From NCBI GenBank assembly GCA_045562535.1, contig JBJKVP010000003.1, forward strand, positions 124,001 through 188,000: 64,000 bases of DNA. Reading direction: 5' to 3'. Position numbers and translations under genes: made by a program. Of this stretch, positions 17,002 through 26,220 are shown piece by piece. Each line of letters opens with the position of its first letter. Position 1 is the first letter of the stretch. The DNA is from UBA6926 sp045562535. GTDB lineage: Bacteria > Chloroflexota > Dehalococcoidia > UBA6926. A model generated the notes under the pieces. It was not told the origin of the DNA, searched no databases, and worked only from the letters and a program-made list of their open reading frames with translations.

Positions 17002-17715
17002 TTACCCTTGCTCAATTCTCTCTTCTGCAGCAGATTTTCTTAAATAAACCGGTTGGAGACTTGCAGGGTCATCTATTAGTCCCCGAATAAAACGCTTGTA
17101 GCCCAAACGCGCTAAATTTCCAGATCGGCGCTGTCGATCAGATTCTGTAGGGATATCAACAATTGTAGTTCTCAAATGAGATACCCTTTCTTGTAGATCC
17201 TCCGTAATCTCGCCACATAGCGTCATAGTGCGCTCTTGAGTATTAAGATACGAAAATAGCATATCTGTGGTGATTATATGATCATCAATTACCTTTGCAT
17301 AAGGTGATAACAAGTCAGACCCCTCTTGATCAATTCCGAACACAGCACAAGCAAAGTCTCCTCGTCCAACTGGCAATACCGATACAATATTTTTTTCCTC
17401 ATCCATAAAGGGAAACGCTCCAACATCTAAAGTGCTTATGCCGATAATAGGAATATCCAAAGCAATCGTAATTGCCTTTGAAACTGCAAGGCCTATACGA
17501 ATTCCTGTAAAAGTACCCGGTCCGTTAGTGACTATCAAACCTTTTAAATCATTAACGTTTATTGAAGAACTATCTAGTGCCGCTTTTATAGCAACATGTA
17601 GCTCCGATGTATGATTTCTTTGTGACAACCAGTTCTTTTCATAAATAACACTACCGGATTCGCTTATCAAAGCGACCCCAGCCTGCTCAGTCGATGTATC
17701 TAAGGCAAGAAGCAT
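17002..17715 (-). CDS. tsaB: tRNA threonylcarbamoyladenosine biosynthesis protein TsaB
   Basis: A 237-residue ASKHA-fold protein (YeaZ/TsaB) that, with TsaD and TsaE, transfers threonylcarbamoyl to A37 of ANN-decoding tRNAs. It begins with the family start MLLALDTSTEQAGVALI, followed by NHTSELHVAIKAAL and the hallmark GLIVTNGPGTFTGIRIGLA (about residues 60-78). The C-terminus ends with LQPVYLRKSAAEERIEQG, typical of TsaB. It lies five bases after tsaE, so the two are co-transcribed. TsaD is not in this window. Confidence 0.93.
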   Translation of the reverse strand: MLLALDTSTEQAGVALISESGSVIYEKNWLSQRNHTSELHVAIKAALDSSSINVNDLKGLIVTNGPGTFTGIRIGLAVSKAITIALDIPIIGISTLDVGAFPFMDEEKNIVSVLPVGRGDFACAVFGIDQEGSDLLSPYAKVIDDHIITTDMLFSYLNTQERTMTLCGEITEDLQERVSHLRTTIVDIPTESDRQRRSGNLARLGYKRFIRGLIDDPASLQPVYLRKSAAEERIEQG

Positions 17716-17720
17716 ATTAC

Positions 17721-18197
17721 TCAGATCCTATATTCCCATTTATTCTTAAAAGTGCTCAGAGTGCTATCTGATTTTGAGCCTTTTGATTCAATAACAATAT
17801 CTCTAACATCATTGGAAACAACATTGATAGTTATAACGATGTGGTCATCAGGGAAAATATCAGGAGCCCGATCACCCCATTCGACAACAATCACACACCC
17901 TTGGGATACATAATCATCCAACCCTAATAACCAAGCCTCTTCTGCTTTTGCTACTCGATATAGATCTGCATGAATCAGCGGTAGCCGCCCTTCATATTCG
18001 TTAACCAAAACAAACGAGGGACTCTTTGTATATTCGTTAACCCCGAGGCCATTTGCTATACCTTGTGTCATTTTAGTTTTCCCTGCTCCTAATGGACCTA
18101 CCATCAAAAAAAGCTCATCTCCTTCCAGTGTTTCACCTATAGCAGTTCCAAATGCCAAGGTTTCATCGGAGTTTGACGTTGTAAGCGTCCAGCGCAT
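17721..18197 (-). CDS. tsaE: tRNA threonylcarbamoyladenosine biosynthesis ATPase TsaE
   Basis: A P-loop ATPase of 158 residues (TsaE/YjeE), the accessory motor that regulates the TsaB-TsaD complex. Walker A is GPLGAGKTKMTQGIANGLG (about residues 34-52). The conserved segments SPSFVLVNEYEG, HADLYRV and VIVVEWGDRAPD match the family. It is directly upstream of tsaB on the same strand. The start ATG at 18197 gives the usual length. Confidence 0.93.
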   Translation of the reverse strand: MRWTLTTSNSDETLAFGTAIGETLEGDELFLMVGPLGAGKTKMTQGIANGLGVNEYTKSPSFVLVNEYEGRLPLIHADLYRVAKAEEAWLLGLDDYVSQGCVIVVEWGDRAPDIFPDDHIVITINVVSNDVRDIVIESKGSKSDSTLSTFKNKWEYRI

Positions 18198-18260
18198 GGG
18201 GCAAAGCTCCTATCAGAAAGTAATTTTAACCATATGATACTACAAACAAATAGAGCTATT

Positions 18261-19508
18261 TTATTTGACGAACAAAAATTTTGGCTGTACAAGCAAAACC
18301 AAAAGTACAGAAATACTCAAAATAATCCCCATCGAGATCAATGCTACGGACGGACCAAAAAATTCTGCTGAGTACCCAGCAATTAAACTGCCTAAGGGTA
18401 CAAATCCTCGATCTAACAAATACAAGCTAATAACCCGCCCGTGGTATTTTGTTTCACTTAAAGTAAGCAACAGGCCGTTAGTTACAGTCCTCTGTGTTGA
18501 ATCAAACAAGCCAACTGTTACAAGAACTATCATTGCCAAAATGAGATAAGGTGCTAACCCTAAAGCGACTAGCGCAAAACCACTGAGGCACATTGTGATA
18601 GACACCATGGCTCCCTTTGCTCGAAAATCACCCATGAAAGCTAATATCAGCGGGCCAATTAACGATCCTGCTCCCATCATGCTAACTAATAAACCAAAAC
18701 CCTCTGGGCCAATATTAAATTTCTCCCCAGCCAGTGAAGGCAAGACCACCATAAATGGTTGAATGAGTAAAAGTGACAAGAATCCTAGCACCAGCAAAAT
18801 AACTATGCTTCTATTATTTTTCACATAAGACAGACCTTCTAATGTGCTCTTTAAAACTGATTCGTTGGGTTTACTAATTTTCTTATCGTCAGGAACTTTG
18901 ATATTTATCCATGCAATAATAACAATGACTTCAAAAAAGACTATGACTCCAAACACCAACGATGATCCAGAGAAAGCAAATAGTAATCCAGCCAAAATAG
19001 GAGAGATCACTCTAGTTCCATTAAACAAGAATTGCTGGATCGCAACGGCTGAGCCAATATCCGTTTTTTTTACTAACGATGGGATTAAAGCTTGCCTTGG
19101 TGGTTGGTTGAAAGCTATCATCACACCTCTTAAAAAAAACAAAGTGTAAACATGCCAAATTTCCAAAACATCCAGAAGTAATAGAGTTAGGATTGAAAGA
19201 TAAACCAGTAATATGCCAACTTGCGTTGATATTAATATAGTTTTTCTGTTTATGCGATCAGCGACTACGCCAGCAGGTACAGCCAAAAACAAAATAGGAA
19301 TAGTACGCCAAAAATTAACTAAACCAACTGCAGCTACAGATCCTGTCATCTCCCAAATCAACCAGTTTCTTGCAACTATCTCCATCCAAAGGGTAAAAGC
19401 ATGGGAAGTAACGCCTATTAATAAATACTTAAATGAACCCTGGCTTAAAAGATCAGATAAACTTCCAAACGCTCCAGACTGAAAAGATTGGATAAGTTTA
19501 TTCACCAT
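18261..19508 (-). CDS. MFS transporter (efflux type, second of a pair)
   Basis: A 415-residue major-facilitator protein of the MFS_3/EntS-like class with about 12 hydrophobic segments. The loop-2 signature appears as AGVVADRINRKTIL, and the inter-domain loop is short and charged (KVPDDKKISKPNES). A preceding block WMEIVARNWLIWEMTG is typical of this subfamily. It is the third gene after the MarR regulator (21490) and another MFS gene (21014), separated from the latter by 75 bases. Such proteins usually export drugs or metabolites; the substrate is unknown. Confidence 0.85.
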   Translation of the reverse strand: MVNKLIQSFQSGAFGSLSDLLSQGSFKYLLIGVTSHAFTLWMEIVARNWLIWEMTGSVAAVGLVNFWRTIPILFLAVPAGVVADRINRKTILISTQVGILLVYLSILTLLLLDVLEIWHVYTLFFLRGVMIAFNQPPRQALIPSLVKKTDIGSAVAIQQFLFNGTRVISPILAGLLFAFSGSSLVFGVIVFFEVIVIIAWINIKVPDDKKISKPNESVLKSTLEGLSYVKNNRSIVILLVLGFLSLLLIQPFMVVLPSLAGEKFNIGPEGFGLLVSMMGAGSLIGPLILAFMGDFRAKGAMVSITMCLSGFALVALGLAPYLILAMIVLVTVGLFDSTQRTVTNGLLLTLSETKYHGRVISLYLLDRGFVPLGSLIAGYSAEFFGPSVALISMGIILSISVLLVLLVQPKFLFVK

Positions 19509-19583
19509 AATTAATGATTATCCAAAAACGATTAGAATGCATTAAAAAAACTGCCCTCATACCAATTAATAAGTATTGTATTT

Positions 19584-21014
19584 TCAATCCAAATTGTATA
19601 TTCGTTTCGAAACAAAGATGTAATACCCTGTTACAACAACTAACAACGCAGCGGTTGTTCCAATTGCTATTTGAACTCCAATAACGTCTGCAATCAAAGC
19701 AACTATGAAAATACCAACACTCGTCATACCCCAATTAAGCATATATATGCTCATTACTCGACCTCTATACTCCGGTGCACTGTACGCTTGGGCCAAACTG
19801 TTACTTAAAGCCATTCTACCAGCTTGACCTAGTCCCAAAGGAATGAAGATTATTAAGGACACAAAAAAGGAATCTGTGACACTAAATACCACTAAACTTA
19901 CGGCCATCACTAGTATATTAAGTATCAACCATTTACCCCTATTCCGGTCAGGCATTGATGCAATAAAATAGGAACCTATCAAAGCACCGACCCCGGAGAC
20001 GCTTAGTAGTAGCCCCTGTCTTGCCGCAGAGCTCGACAAGGTTTCTAAGAAGCCTCCTACCAACGGAACTGACCCTACAGCAGAAAGACGAAACCCTACC
20101 AATCCATCAGATATATATGACGGCAAAAAGATCCCTTCACTTGAAAGTGTTTTGCCCATTTCCACAACCAAAATACTGTCGGTAAACGCAGGCAATAAAA
20201 ACATATACGGCATCGAAAAAACAAACGAGATTAATGTGAAAATTAGTAGGGAAAGAATAGCTTTATTAGAATGAATATAGCGAACGCCCTCCCCTATTTC
20301 AGACAACATACCGTTACCTTTAATACTAACTCCGCCTGTATCCGGCATTTTTACCAAAAACACAGCTCCATACAGATATAAAATAGACATAATGAAATAA
20401 ACACCTTGAATACTCCAAAGTGCTATTAAAAAGCCTGCTAAGGCCGGACCTATAAGGCGGAACAAATTCATAGCAGCACCATTCAAGGTAACGGCGTTAG
20501 TGATCAGCCTTGGGCCAACAAGTTCAGGAATAACTGCCTGCCGTGCCGGCATCATGAGGCTCATTACGCATCCCTGTAAAAAGGATGCTGCCATCAAATG
20601 CAACCATGTAACAGATCCGAAAACAATAGCGAAACCAACCATTAGAGTAACTAATGCCGATGCTATATGCCCCCCTATTAGAACCTTCTTTTTAGATATA
20701 TTATCTGCTAATACTCCACCAAACAGTGAAAGAAATAGCATTGGCACAGCATTGGCTAACGCTAAAACTCCAAGTAAAGATATATTATGGGTTAATTCGT
20801 ATACAAACCACGATCGAGCGACCATTTGCATATTCATTGCTGCCATTTGCCCGAGGACAACTATGTAATAAATACGAAACGCAGGAACGGAAAGAGAAGC
20901 AAAAGTAGATACTCGAAAACCATCGTCAGAAGGATTAGGGCTCGATTCATTTTTAGAATCAGCAGATGGCTCTTGGTCATCAAGTCCAGATATCTCAGTA
21001 TCTAATCGGCTCAA
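19584..21014 (-). CDS. MFS transporter (efflux type, first of a pair)
   Basis: A 476-residue MFS protein related to its downstream neighbour: MQMVARSWFVYELTHNI and FGGVLADNISKKKVLIGG correspond to the same positions there. An N-terminal cytosolic tail of about 35 acidic and serine-rich residues precedes the first membrane segment. An extra extracytoplasmic segment near the middle (PAFTDSILVVEMGKTLSSEG onward) makes it longer than the neighbour. Its start lies eight bases after the MarR-type regulator stop, so it is almost certainly controlled by that protein. The paired arrangement suggests duplication or functional partnership. Confidence 0.85.
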   Translation of the reverse strand: MSRLDTEISGLDDQEPSADSKNESSPNPSDDGFRVSTFASLSVPAFRIYYIVVLGQMAAMNMQMVARSWFVYELTHNISLLGVLALANAVPMLFLSLFGGVLADNISKKKVLIGGHIASALVTLMVGFAIVFGSVTWLHLMAASFLQGCVMSLMMPARQAVIPELVGPRLITNAVTLNGAAMNLFRLIGPALAGFLIALWSIQGVYFIMSILYLYGAVFLVKMPDTGGVSIKGNGMLSEIGEGVRYIHSNKAILSLLIFTLISFVFSMPYMFLLPAFTDSILVVEMGKTLSSEGIFLPSYISDGLVGFRLSAVGSVPLVGGFLETLSSSAARQGLLLSVSGVGALIGSYFIASMPDRNRGKWLILNILVMAVSLVVFSVTDSFFVSLIIFIPLGLGQAGRMALSNSLAQAYSAPEYRGRVMSIYMLNWGMTSVGIFIVALIADVIGVQIAIGTTAALLVVVTGYYIFVSKRIYNLD

Positions 21015-21022
21015 TATATCTC

Positions 21023-21490
21023 CTAATCCGCCCGCTTAATAGCGGCGATTAATGCAGAAAGCCCTTTCAAGGCGTCCTGTATCTCATTTTCATCTAGTTC
21101 ACGAAGCCTGCTGTCCCACCAGCTTTTCCTGGAGTAAAGTAGCCTCTCTACCAACTCTTGCCCCTCACGAGAAAGTTCGCAAGAGACAGATCGACGATCA
21201 TCTGTACCGGTTTTACGCAAAACAAGATTTTTCTCAACTAATCTATCTACAAGACCCGTACTATTGGGTAGCGATATGTCTAAAAGTGACGCTATAACAC
21301 TCATACGGCATGCACCGTTTCGATGCAAAGCAAACATGAGTCTGACCTGAGGCATCGTCAAATCGACATCCATCCATTCCTCTGATACCCGAGATCTTAA
21401 ATGGTGGAATAAGTTATCCAGCAAATGGTAAAGTTCCCCGGAGGGGTTAGTTTTGACTATATCCGTCTTATTAGCATCATTTTTTAGCAT
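21023..21490 (-). CDS. MarR-family transcriptional regulator
   Basis: A 155-residue winged-helix regulator. The recognition region reads MTMPQVRLMFALHRNG-like (LTMPQVRLMFAL), then CRMSVIASLLDISLPNSTGLVDRLVEKNLVLRKTG in the helix-turn-helix and the wing TDDRRSVSCELSREGQ. MarR proteins bind as dimers to palindromic operators and are released by small ligands. It heads the operon with two MFS exporters, the classic layout of a self-regulated efflux system. The upstream region (21491-21641, shared with ndk) is where its operator should be. Confidence 0.9.
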   Translation of the reverse strand: MLKNDANKTDIVKTNPSGELYHLLDNLFHHLRSRVSEEWMDVDLTMPQVRLMFALHRNGACRMSVIASLLDISLPNSTGLVDRLVEKNLVLRKTGTDDRRSVSCELSREGQELVERLLYSRKSWWDSRLRELDENEIQDALKGLSALIAAIKRAD

Positions 21491-21641
21491 TGGTTCATAT
21501 ATATTACAAATTAATTAACATTATGTAAATATTTAACTCCAAGTAAATTATTATATTAATACCCACAATCTCTAATGTCTCGGATCATTAGCCCCAGATC
21601 TGATACTATTAATTTGAATATTTTGTTTATAGGGAGATGTT

Positions 21642-22100
21642 ATGTCAGTGGAACAAACTCTAATACTTGTGAAACCAGATGGAGTTCAAAGAGGTTTAAC
21701 GGGTGAGATTGTAAACCGATTAGAAAAACGTGGACTAAAAATTGTTGGAGCTAAACTTATTCGACCAACACGATCAATAGCAGAGATACATTATGCAGAG
21801 CACGTTGGAAAACCTTTTTACGAAGGTTTAATAGGATTCATAACTTCTGGTCCCGTCTTAGCCATGGTGATTGAAGGAGAAAGAGCGGTCTCGATTTCAA
21901 GGCAAACCATCGGATCAACTGATCCCGCAGAAGCAGCTCCGGGAACTATAAGAGGCGATCTTGGCTTAACTGTAGGTCGTAACCTCGTGCATGGTTCGGA
22001 CTCAGCCGAACGAGGCAAAGAAGAGATAGCAATATGGTTTGATCAATTGGAAATCATTGAATTCGAACAGACAATGGAGCCGTGGATCATTGAATCCTAA
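21642..22100 (+). CDS. ndk: Nucleoside diphosphate kinase
   Basis: Makes NTPs and dNTPs from the diphosphates through a phosphohistidine. At 152 residues it is full length. Landmarks are TLILVKPDGVQRGLTGEIV, EHVGKPFYEGLIGFITSGP, PGTIRGDLGL and the active-site histidine in NLVHGSDSAERGKEEI (around residue 118). The start ATG follows AGGGAGATGTT. The 3-prime end overlaps the convergent rsfS gene by 14 bases. Confidence 0.97.
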   Translation: MSVEQTLILVKPDGVQRGLTGEIVNRLEKRGLKIVGAKLIRPTRSIAEIHYAEHVGKPFYEGLIGFITSGPVLAMVIEGERAVSISRQTIGSTDPAEAAPGTIRGDLGLTVGRNLVHGSDSAERGKEEIAIWFDQLEIIEFEQTMEPWIIES

Positions 22101-22467
22101 CCAAATCCTTTGCATCACGCCAAACATGTTCTAAACCGTAGTAATTTCTACCCGAAGGAGAAAATATATGGACAATAACGTCGCTATAGTCCATGAGAAT
22201 CCATCCGGATGGCGCGTCTCCCTCCGAATGGAGCAACTTTTGCGTACCTTTACCGAAATGCTGATCAATCGCTTCTTTAATAGAATTTATTTGGCGATCC
22301 GATGCTCCGGAAAGCAAAACGAACGCGTCAGCATAAGAGCATACTCCTCTAACATCGAGCAAGAGTATATCCTGCGCTTGAAGATTTTCAGCCACATTAA
22401 TAATCTCTCTAGCAATTTCAAAAGATTTACTAGAATCATCATTTATTTCCGTTTCGCTATTCACCAT
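22087..22467 (-). CDS. rsfS: Ribosome silencing factor RsfS
   Basis: A 126-residue RsfS/YbeB/Iojap protein, which binds ribosomal protein L14 and blocks subunit joining in starved cells. Conserved stretches are DILLLDVRGVCSYADAFVLL, ASDRQINSIKEAI, GDAPSGWILMDYSDVIVHIF and YYGLEHVWRDA near the C-terminus. The start is ATG at 22467 with a short acidic N-terminal extension. The gene converges with ndk and shares its last bases. Upstream adjacency to nadD, common elsewhere, is not seen here. Confidence 0.95.
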   Translation of the reverse strand: MVNSETEINDDSSKSFEIAREIINVAENLQAQDILLLDVRGVCSYADAFVLLSGASDRQINSIKEAIDQHFGKGTQKLLHSEGDAPSGWILMDYSDVIVHIFSPSGRNYYGLEHVWRDAKDLVRIQ

Positions 22468-22531
22468 AGTTTTATTTTATTCCACTAAATAATCTGCTTC
22501 AATAGAAATCAAAGAATTTAGGAGTTAAATA

Positions 22532-23383
22532 ATGTCATTAGCAATATTGTTAGCCGGGGTCGCCTTATTAGTAGGGGGATTGGCTGATTTACTATACAGA
22601 GTAGCTCAGAATCGAGGTATTGATTCCGGACTATTTATATTTTGGCAATCAGTTATTTTTGCAGTCATTTTATGGGTTTACGCTATATTTTCTGGTGACA
22701 TTCTCAAATTAGATACTTTCACATGGCTAATTGGATTACCAGGAGGAGCATTGGGATATGTTGGTTTAACCTTATTTTTATTGAGCGTCAAAACAGGAGA
22801 TGTCAGTGTAAACGCACCAATATTTCGATTAAATTTTGTAATCACAAGTGCAGGAGCCATGATCTTGCTCGGTGAGTCATTTGCTTTAGCAAAACTTGTA
22901 GGGATTACTCTTGCTCTGCTTAGTGTAATATCTTTTGCAGGAATAAAATCACTTAATTTTAATAGCAGCCAACTATCATCACTTGCTCTCGTTTCCCTCG
23001 GATCCATCGTTTTTGGAATAGTGGGGATATTAATCAAATATGGATTAAATAACGATGCTGAACCAATACCATTATTGTTGACCCAAACAATTGCCTTCCA
23101 AGTAGCGGCCAGTATTTATGTGGTATATACGAAAAAATGGAAGCCCAACCAAGCAACAAGACGATATTCGCCTTGGATCGCAGTATTACAACTCATCTGG
23201 GCATCGCTAACACTAACGGCGTTATCATTCGGTGAAGCCAGCATCATTTACCCTATAGTTCAACTCAGTTTTGTTGTGACAGCCATACTTGGCATAATAC
23301 TTTTACACGAAGAATTTACAAAAGGAAAAGGGTTAGGAATATTGTTAGCTTTGGGGGCAGTGGGAGCACTGGCGATAGCCTGA
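22532..23383 (+). CDS. EamA/DMT-superfamily transporter
   Basis: A 283-residue protein with ten hydrophobic segments arranged as two EamA repeats (first about residues 1-135, second about 150-280). Typical features are the start LAILLAGVALLVGGLADLLY and the conserved end-of-repeat pattern APIFRLNFVITSAGAMILLGE, echoed by YPIVQLSFVVTAILGIILLHE in the second half. Such proteins export amino acids or other metabolites. The ATG at 22532 is preceded by TTTAGGAG. The gene is monocistronic between rsfS and mnmA. Confidence 0.88.
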   Translation: MSLAILLAGVALLVGGLADLLYRVAQNRGIDSGLFIFWQSVIFAVILWVYAIFSGDILKLDTFTWLIGLPGGALGYVGLTLFLLSVKTGDVSVNAPIFRLNFVITSAGAMILLGESFALAKLVGITLALLSVISFAGIKSLNFNSSQLSSLALVSLGSIVFGIVGILIKYGLNNDAEPIPLLLTQTIAFQVAASIYVVYTKKWKPNQATRRYSPWIAVLQLIWASLTLTALSFGEASIIYPIVQLSFVVTAILGIILLHEEFTKGKGLGILLALGAVGALAIA

Positions 23384-23460
23384 TTAGATTACTCGCAACT
23401 GTGTGCCATTAGGGCCATTATTTGGAAGGTAAAATATTGGCATTTACTTGATTTTCGAGT

Positions 23461-24627
23461 ATGCTGATGCCCATCATGAAAACAAAAAGCCGTGTCGTAG
23501 TCGCTATGAGTGGAGGAGTTGATTCTTCCGTAGCAGCTTATCTATTAAAAAAACAAGGTTATGAAGTAATCGGCGTCACCATGAGGCTCTGGAGCACAGA
23601 AGTCGAAATGGCATCTAAGCATAATCGGCAGTGTTGTTCTATAGAAGATACTCAAGATGCAAAAAGAGTGTGCCAAATTCTCGGAATACCTCACTATGTA
23701 TTAAATTTTGAAAAAGAATTTCAAAAACATGTGATGGGTTATTTTATAGAAGAATATAAACAAGGAAGAACACCACACCCATGCATAGCTTGCAACGATA
23801 AAATTAAATTCGCCTTCTTTTTAGATAGAGCAATGACTTTAGATGCAGACTTTATAGCAACCGGCCATTACGCCAGGCGTGTCCAGCAAGACTCTGAATA
23901 TCGTTTAAAAAGAGCAGAAGACGAGAGTAAGGATCAGACCTATGTTTTATACGGATTATCACAAAAAGATTTAGAGCGAGCACTTTTCCCAATCGGGGAT
24001 CTTCCAAAAGAACAAGTACGGTCTATAGCAAAGGAGCTAAAACTTCCTGTGGCAGATAAGCCAGATTCACAGGAAATATGTTTCGTACCAAGTGGTAACT
24101 ATCGTGAGTTTCTCATAGATAAAATTGAGTTCACCCCAGGCCCGATAGTAGATCTAGATGGAAACACCGTTGGAACTCATAATGGGACCGCGGGGTATAC
24201 AGTGGGACAGCGCAAAGGCCTACCGTCAAGTAAAACTGGAAAACGACAATTTGTAGTAACAATAGACGCGGAATCCAATACTATAGTTATTGGGGACCAT
24301 GAAAGTCTGTTTGCAAAAGGCTTAGAGGCATCCGATGCTAATTTTATTTCTCCAACTATGGCCGAATCACTGGAGAAAAACCCTGAGGTAACAATAAAAT
24401 TGCGTTACCAAGCTCCCATAATAAAAGCTACCTTTATACCAGGTGACGATGAATCATCATTTTCTCTAATATTTGATTCCCCACAAAGAGCAGTCACACC
24501 AGGTCAAGCAGTTGTCTTATACAAGCAAGATATTCTAATTGGTGGAGGGAAAATCGATAAAGCTTTACTCACTGATGCCGACGAAACTTCCCAAAATAAG
24601 GTAGAATTAGCCGCGGGGGAAAAATAG
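23461..24627 (+). CDS. mnmA: tRNA-specific 2-thiouridylase MnmA
   Basis: Catalyses ATP-dependent 2-thiolation of U34 in tRNA-Glu, Gln and Lys. It is 388 residues long. It has the PP-loop VVVAMSGGVDSSVAAYLL, the first catalytic Cys in HPCIACNDKIKF and the second in SQEICFVPSGNY, plus GYTVGQRKGL in the central domain. An in-frame ATG at 23476 would start the protein five codons later, giving the commoner MKTKSRVVV beginning; neither has a strong ribosome site. The stop abuts the ATG of the next gene with no spacing, so the two are coupled. Confidence 0.95.
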   Translation: MLMPIMKTKSRVVVAMSGGVDSSVAAYLLKKQGYEVIGVTMRLWSTEVEMASKHNRQCCSIEDTQDAKRVCQILGIPHYVLNFEKEFQKHVMGYFIEEYKQGRTPHPCIACNDKIKFAFFLDRAMTLDADFIATGHYARRVQQDSEYRLKRAEDESKDQTYVLYGLSQKDLERALFPIGDLPKEQVRSIAKELKLPVADKPDSQEICFVPSGNYREFLIDKIEFTPGPIVDLDGNTVGTHNGTAGYTVGQRKGLPSSKTGKRQFVVTIDAESNTIVIGDHESLFAKGLEASDANFISPTMAESLEKNPEVTIKLRYQAPIIKATFIPGDDESSFSLIFDSPQRAVTPGQAVVLYKQDILIGGGKIDKALLTDADETSQNKVELAAGEK

Positions 24628-25251
24628 ATGTCCATAATAGCAATAACTTTAGCTACTAAAAATTGGCTAAAAAAGAGAGACTTAGATACGCACAGCACTT
24701 ACAGTGAGGTCAACTCACAGGGCTACATATCTACAGATTTTTTATACGGTGCCATCGAAGCCGCTGAACAGACCATTCTACAATCAATAGAAACATTCTC
24801 TGAGAAAGAGATGCTATGGCGACCATATCCAGAAACACCGTCGACCGGATTCTTAATTTGGCACGTTGCCCGGGTTCAAGATGTACTAATACACAAATAT
24901 ATTCTGGAGCAACCAGAAATATGGTCCAGCCAAGGATGGGCGCAACAGTTCGGCCTCCCTTTGGACGAGACAGGCCAAGATTACACAGGCGAACAAATAT
25001 CACATTTCGAAGAGCCACCAAAATCAGAATTGGTCGAATATTTAAAAACAACTTTCCGTGCAGCTCTTAGGTCAGTCGAAAAATTAGGCTCAAGTGAAGA
25101 AGCTCTTTCAGAAGAAAAAATGATGCAAAGTATGCGTTATCTGATAATTTTAAATACACACGTTAATCTCCATGCCGGTTCTATAAATTACATTAGGGAA
25201 GTTTTAACCGCATCAAGAGAAACCCCCGAAGTCCCATACGAAGCATCTTAA
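24628..25251 (+). CDS. DinB-like four-helix protein
   Basis: A 207-residue protein resembling the DinB/DUF664 superfamily: an opening helix with GAIEAAEQTILQSIETFSE, then PSTGFLIWHVARVQDVLIHKY, where the His would be a metal ligand, and a late NTHVNLHAGSINYIREVL helix giving further histidines. These proteins are metal-binding helical bundles that include thiol-dependent S-transferases. The ATG follows the mnmA stop directly. The first 28 residues have no clear counterpart in the fold. The biochemical role is unknown. Confidence 0.7.
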   Translation: MSIIAITLATKNWLKKRDLDTHSTYSEVNSQGYISTDFLYGAIEAAEQTILQSIETFSEKEMLWRPYPETPSTGFLIWHVARVQDVLIHKYILEQPEIWSSQGWAQQFGLPLDETGQDYTGEQISHFEEPPKSELVEYLKTTFRAALRSVEKLGSSEEALSEEKMMQSMRYLIILNTHVNLHAGSINYIREVLTASRETPEVPYEAS

Positions 25252-25262
25252 ACTGAATAATA

Positions 25263-25892
25263 ATGCCGTCTAAAGCAACAGGAAAACCTACGCTAGGATA
25301 TGAACTTAAATTAGCTAGACTTGGCGCAACTATAATAGCAGGTGTTGATGAAGCAGGTAGAGGGTCTCTAGCCGGACCTGTTGCTGCTGCTGCGGTGATT
25401 CTACCTGATGACCCCTTACCGTGGTTCGAACAAGTAAACGACAGCAAGCAGCTCACAAGTAGAATAAGAGAAAAACTTTACAAACAAATCATAAAAGATG
25501 CCCATGTAGGGCTAGGCATGGTCGCATCAAATGTCATTGATCAGATAGGAATAATAAAGGCGACTCAAAAAGCCATGTTACAGGCAGTTAGTGTCGTGAA
25601 CCCGCAGCTAGATGGGCTATTGATTGATGCTATCGACCTACCCGAAGCACAGGTTCAACATAAATTATCGATAATCCGAGGGGATCAATTATCAATCTCA
25701 ATTGCTAGTGCATCAATAATAGCTAAAGTAGCCAGAGACGCTCTAATGAGGGATTTAGACAATCAATTTCCCGGATATAGTTGGACACGAAACAAAGGTT
25801 ACGGTACAGATGGGCATCAAAAAGCTCTATCTAAATTAGGGCCAAGCCCCCTTCATCGGCAAACTTTTATATCCAATCTTGATTTACCGTGA
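25263..25892 (+). CDS. rnhB: Ribonuclease HII
   Basis: Removes ribonucleotides from DNA by cleaving RNA-DNA hybrids. At 209 residues it is full length. The first catalytic Asp-Glu lies in IAGVDEAGRGSLAGPV. Later Asp residues lie in DGLLIDAIDLP and AKVARDALMRDLD, and the substrate-binding end contains NKGYGTDGHQKAL. The ATG is 11 bases after the preceding stop, so it probably belongs to the mnmA operon. A promoter-like pair and a roughly 300-base leader follow. Confidence 0.95.
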   Translation: MPSKATGKPTLGYELKLARLGATIIAGVDEAGRGSLAGPVAAAAVILPDDPLPWFEQVNDSKQLTSRIREKLYKQIIKDAHVGLGMVASNVIDQIGIIKATQKAMLQAVSVVNPQLDGLLIDAIDLPEAQVQHKLSIIRGDQLSISIASASIIAKVARDALMRDLDNQFPGYSWTRNKGYGTDGHQKALSKLGPSPLHRQTFISNLDLP

Positions 25893-25894
25893 AC

Positions 25895-25923
25895 TTGACA
25901 CCAATTCCTAGCATGATTACTAT
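25895..25923 (+). promoter_or_regulatory. Sigma70-type promoter upstream of the CorC/HlyC gene
   Basis: TTGACA at 25895-25900 and TACTAT at 25918-25923 are separated by exactly 17 bases. It lies just after the rnhB stop and reads toward the CNNM-type gene at 26221, implying a leader of nearly 290 bases. Confidence 0.5.
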
Positions 25924-26220
25924 GTCCGAACATGGATACGTGGAAGGGGATCGAGGCCCCAATATCTTTTGAAGAATAAATTTAATCTTAATATAGGAAC
26001 GCTATTAAGTAGTCTCCAAAGCAGTAATTTATATAATTACTCTATTCAACCTAAATTTATACATAGCAAAACAGTAACTAGTTTTTCTAACAGCGCTCAA
26101 ATGAGTTCGGTGTTCACCATGTTTGGTAATTTTCTCTATGTATGTCCACCAACCTACTCTCACGTTTCTTATCGACACGCATCTGTTTAGCAGCACTAGT
26201 ATTAATAAGAGAAATATGAA
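25924..26220 (+). other. Long untranslated-looking leader before the CorC/HlyC gene
   Basis: Almost 300 bases with no convincing gene. A short GC hairpin, GGGG with GGCCCC, occurs near 25948-25963 and is followed by AT-rich sequence rich in short inverted repeats. A 73-codon frame inside (25969-26190) has no ribosome site and Ser/Asn/Tyr-rich content typical of chance translation. I looked for M-box, manganese and cobalamin riboswitch landmarks and did not find a convincing match. Confidence 0.4.

Noticed and set aside
22168..22488. Plus-strand frame of 106 codons opposite rsfS
   Set aside because: The opposite strand encodes a complete RsfS with conserved motifs; this is a shadow.
25969..26190. 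Plus-strand 73-codon frame upstream of the CorC/HlyC gene
   Set aside because: No ribosome site, compositionally random (Ser/Asn/Tyr-rich), and no recognisable domain; better treated as leader RNA.
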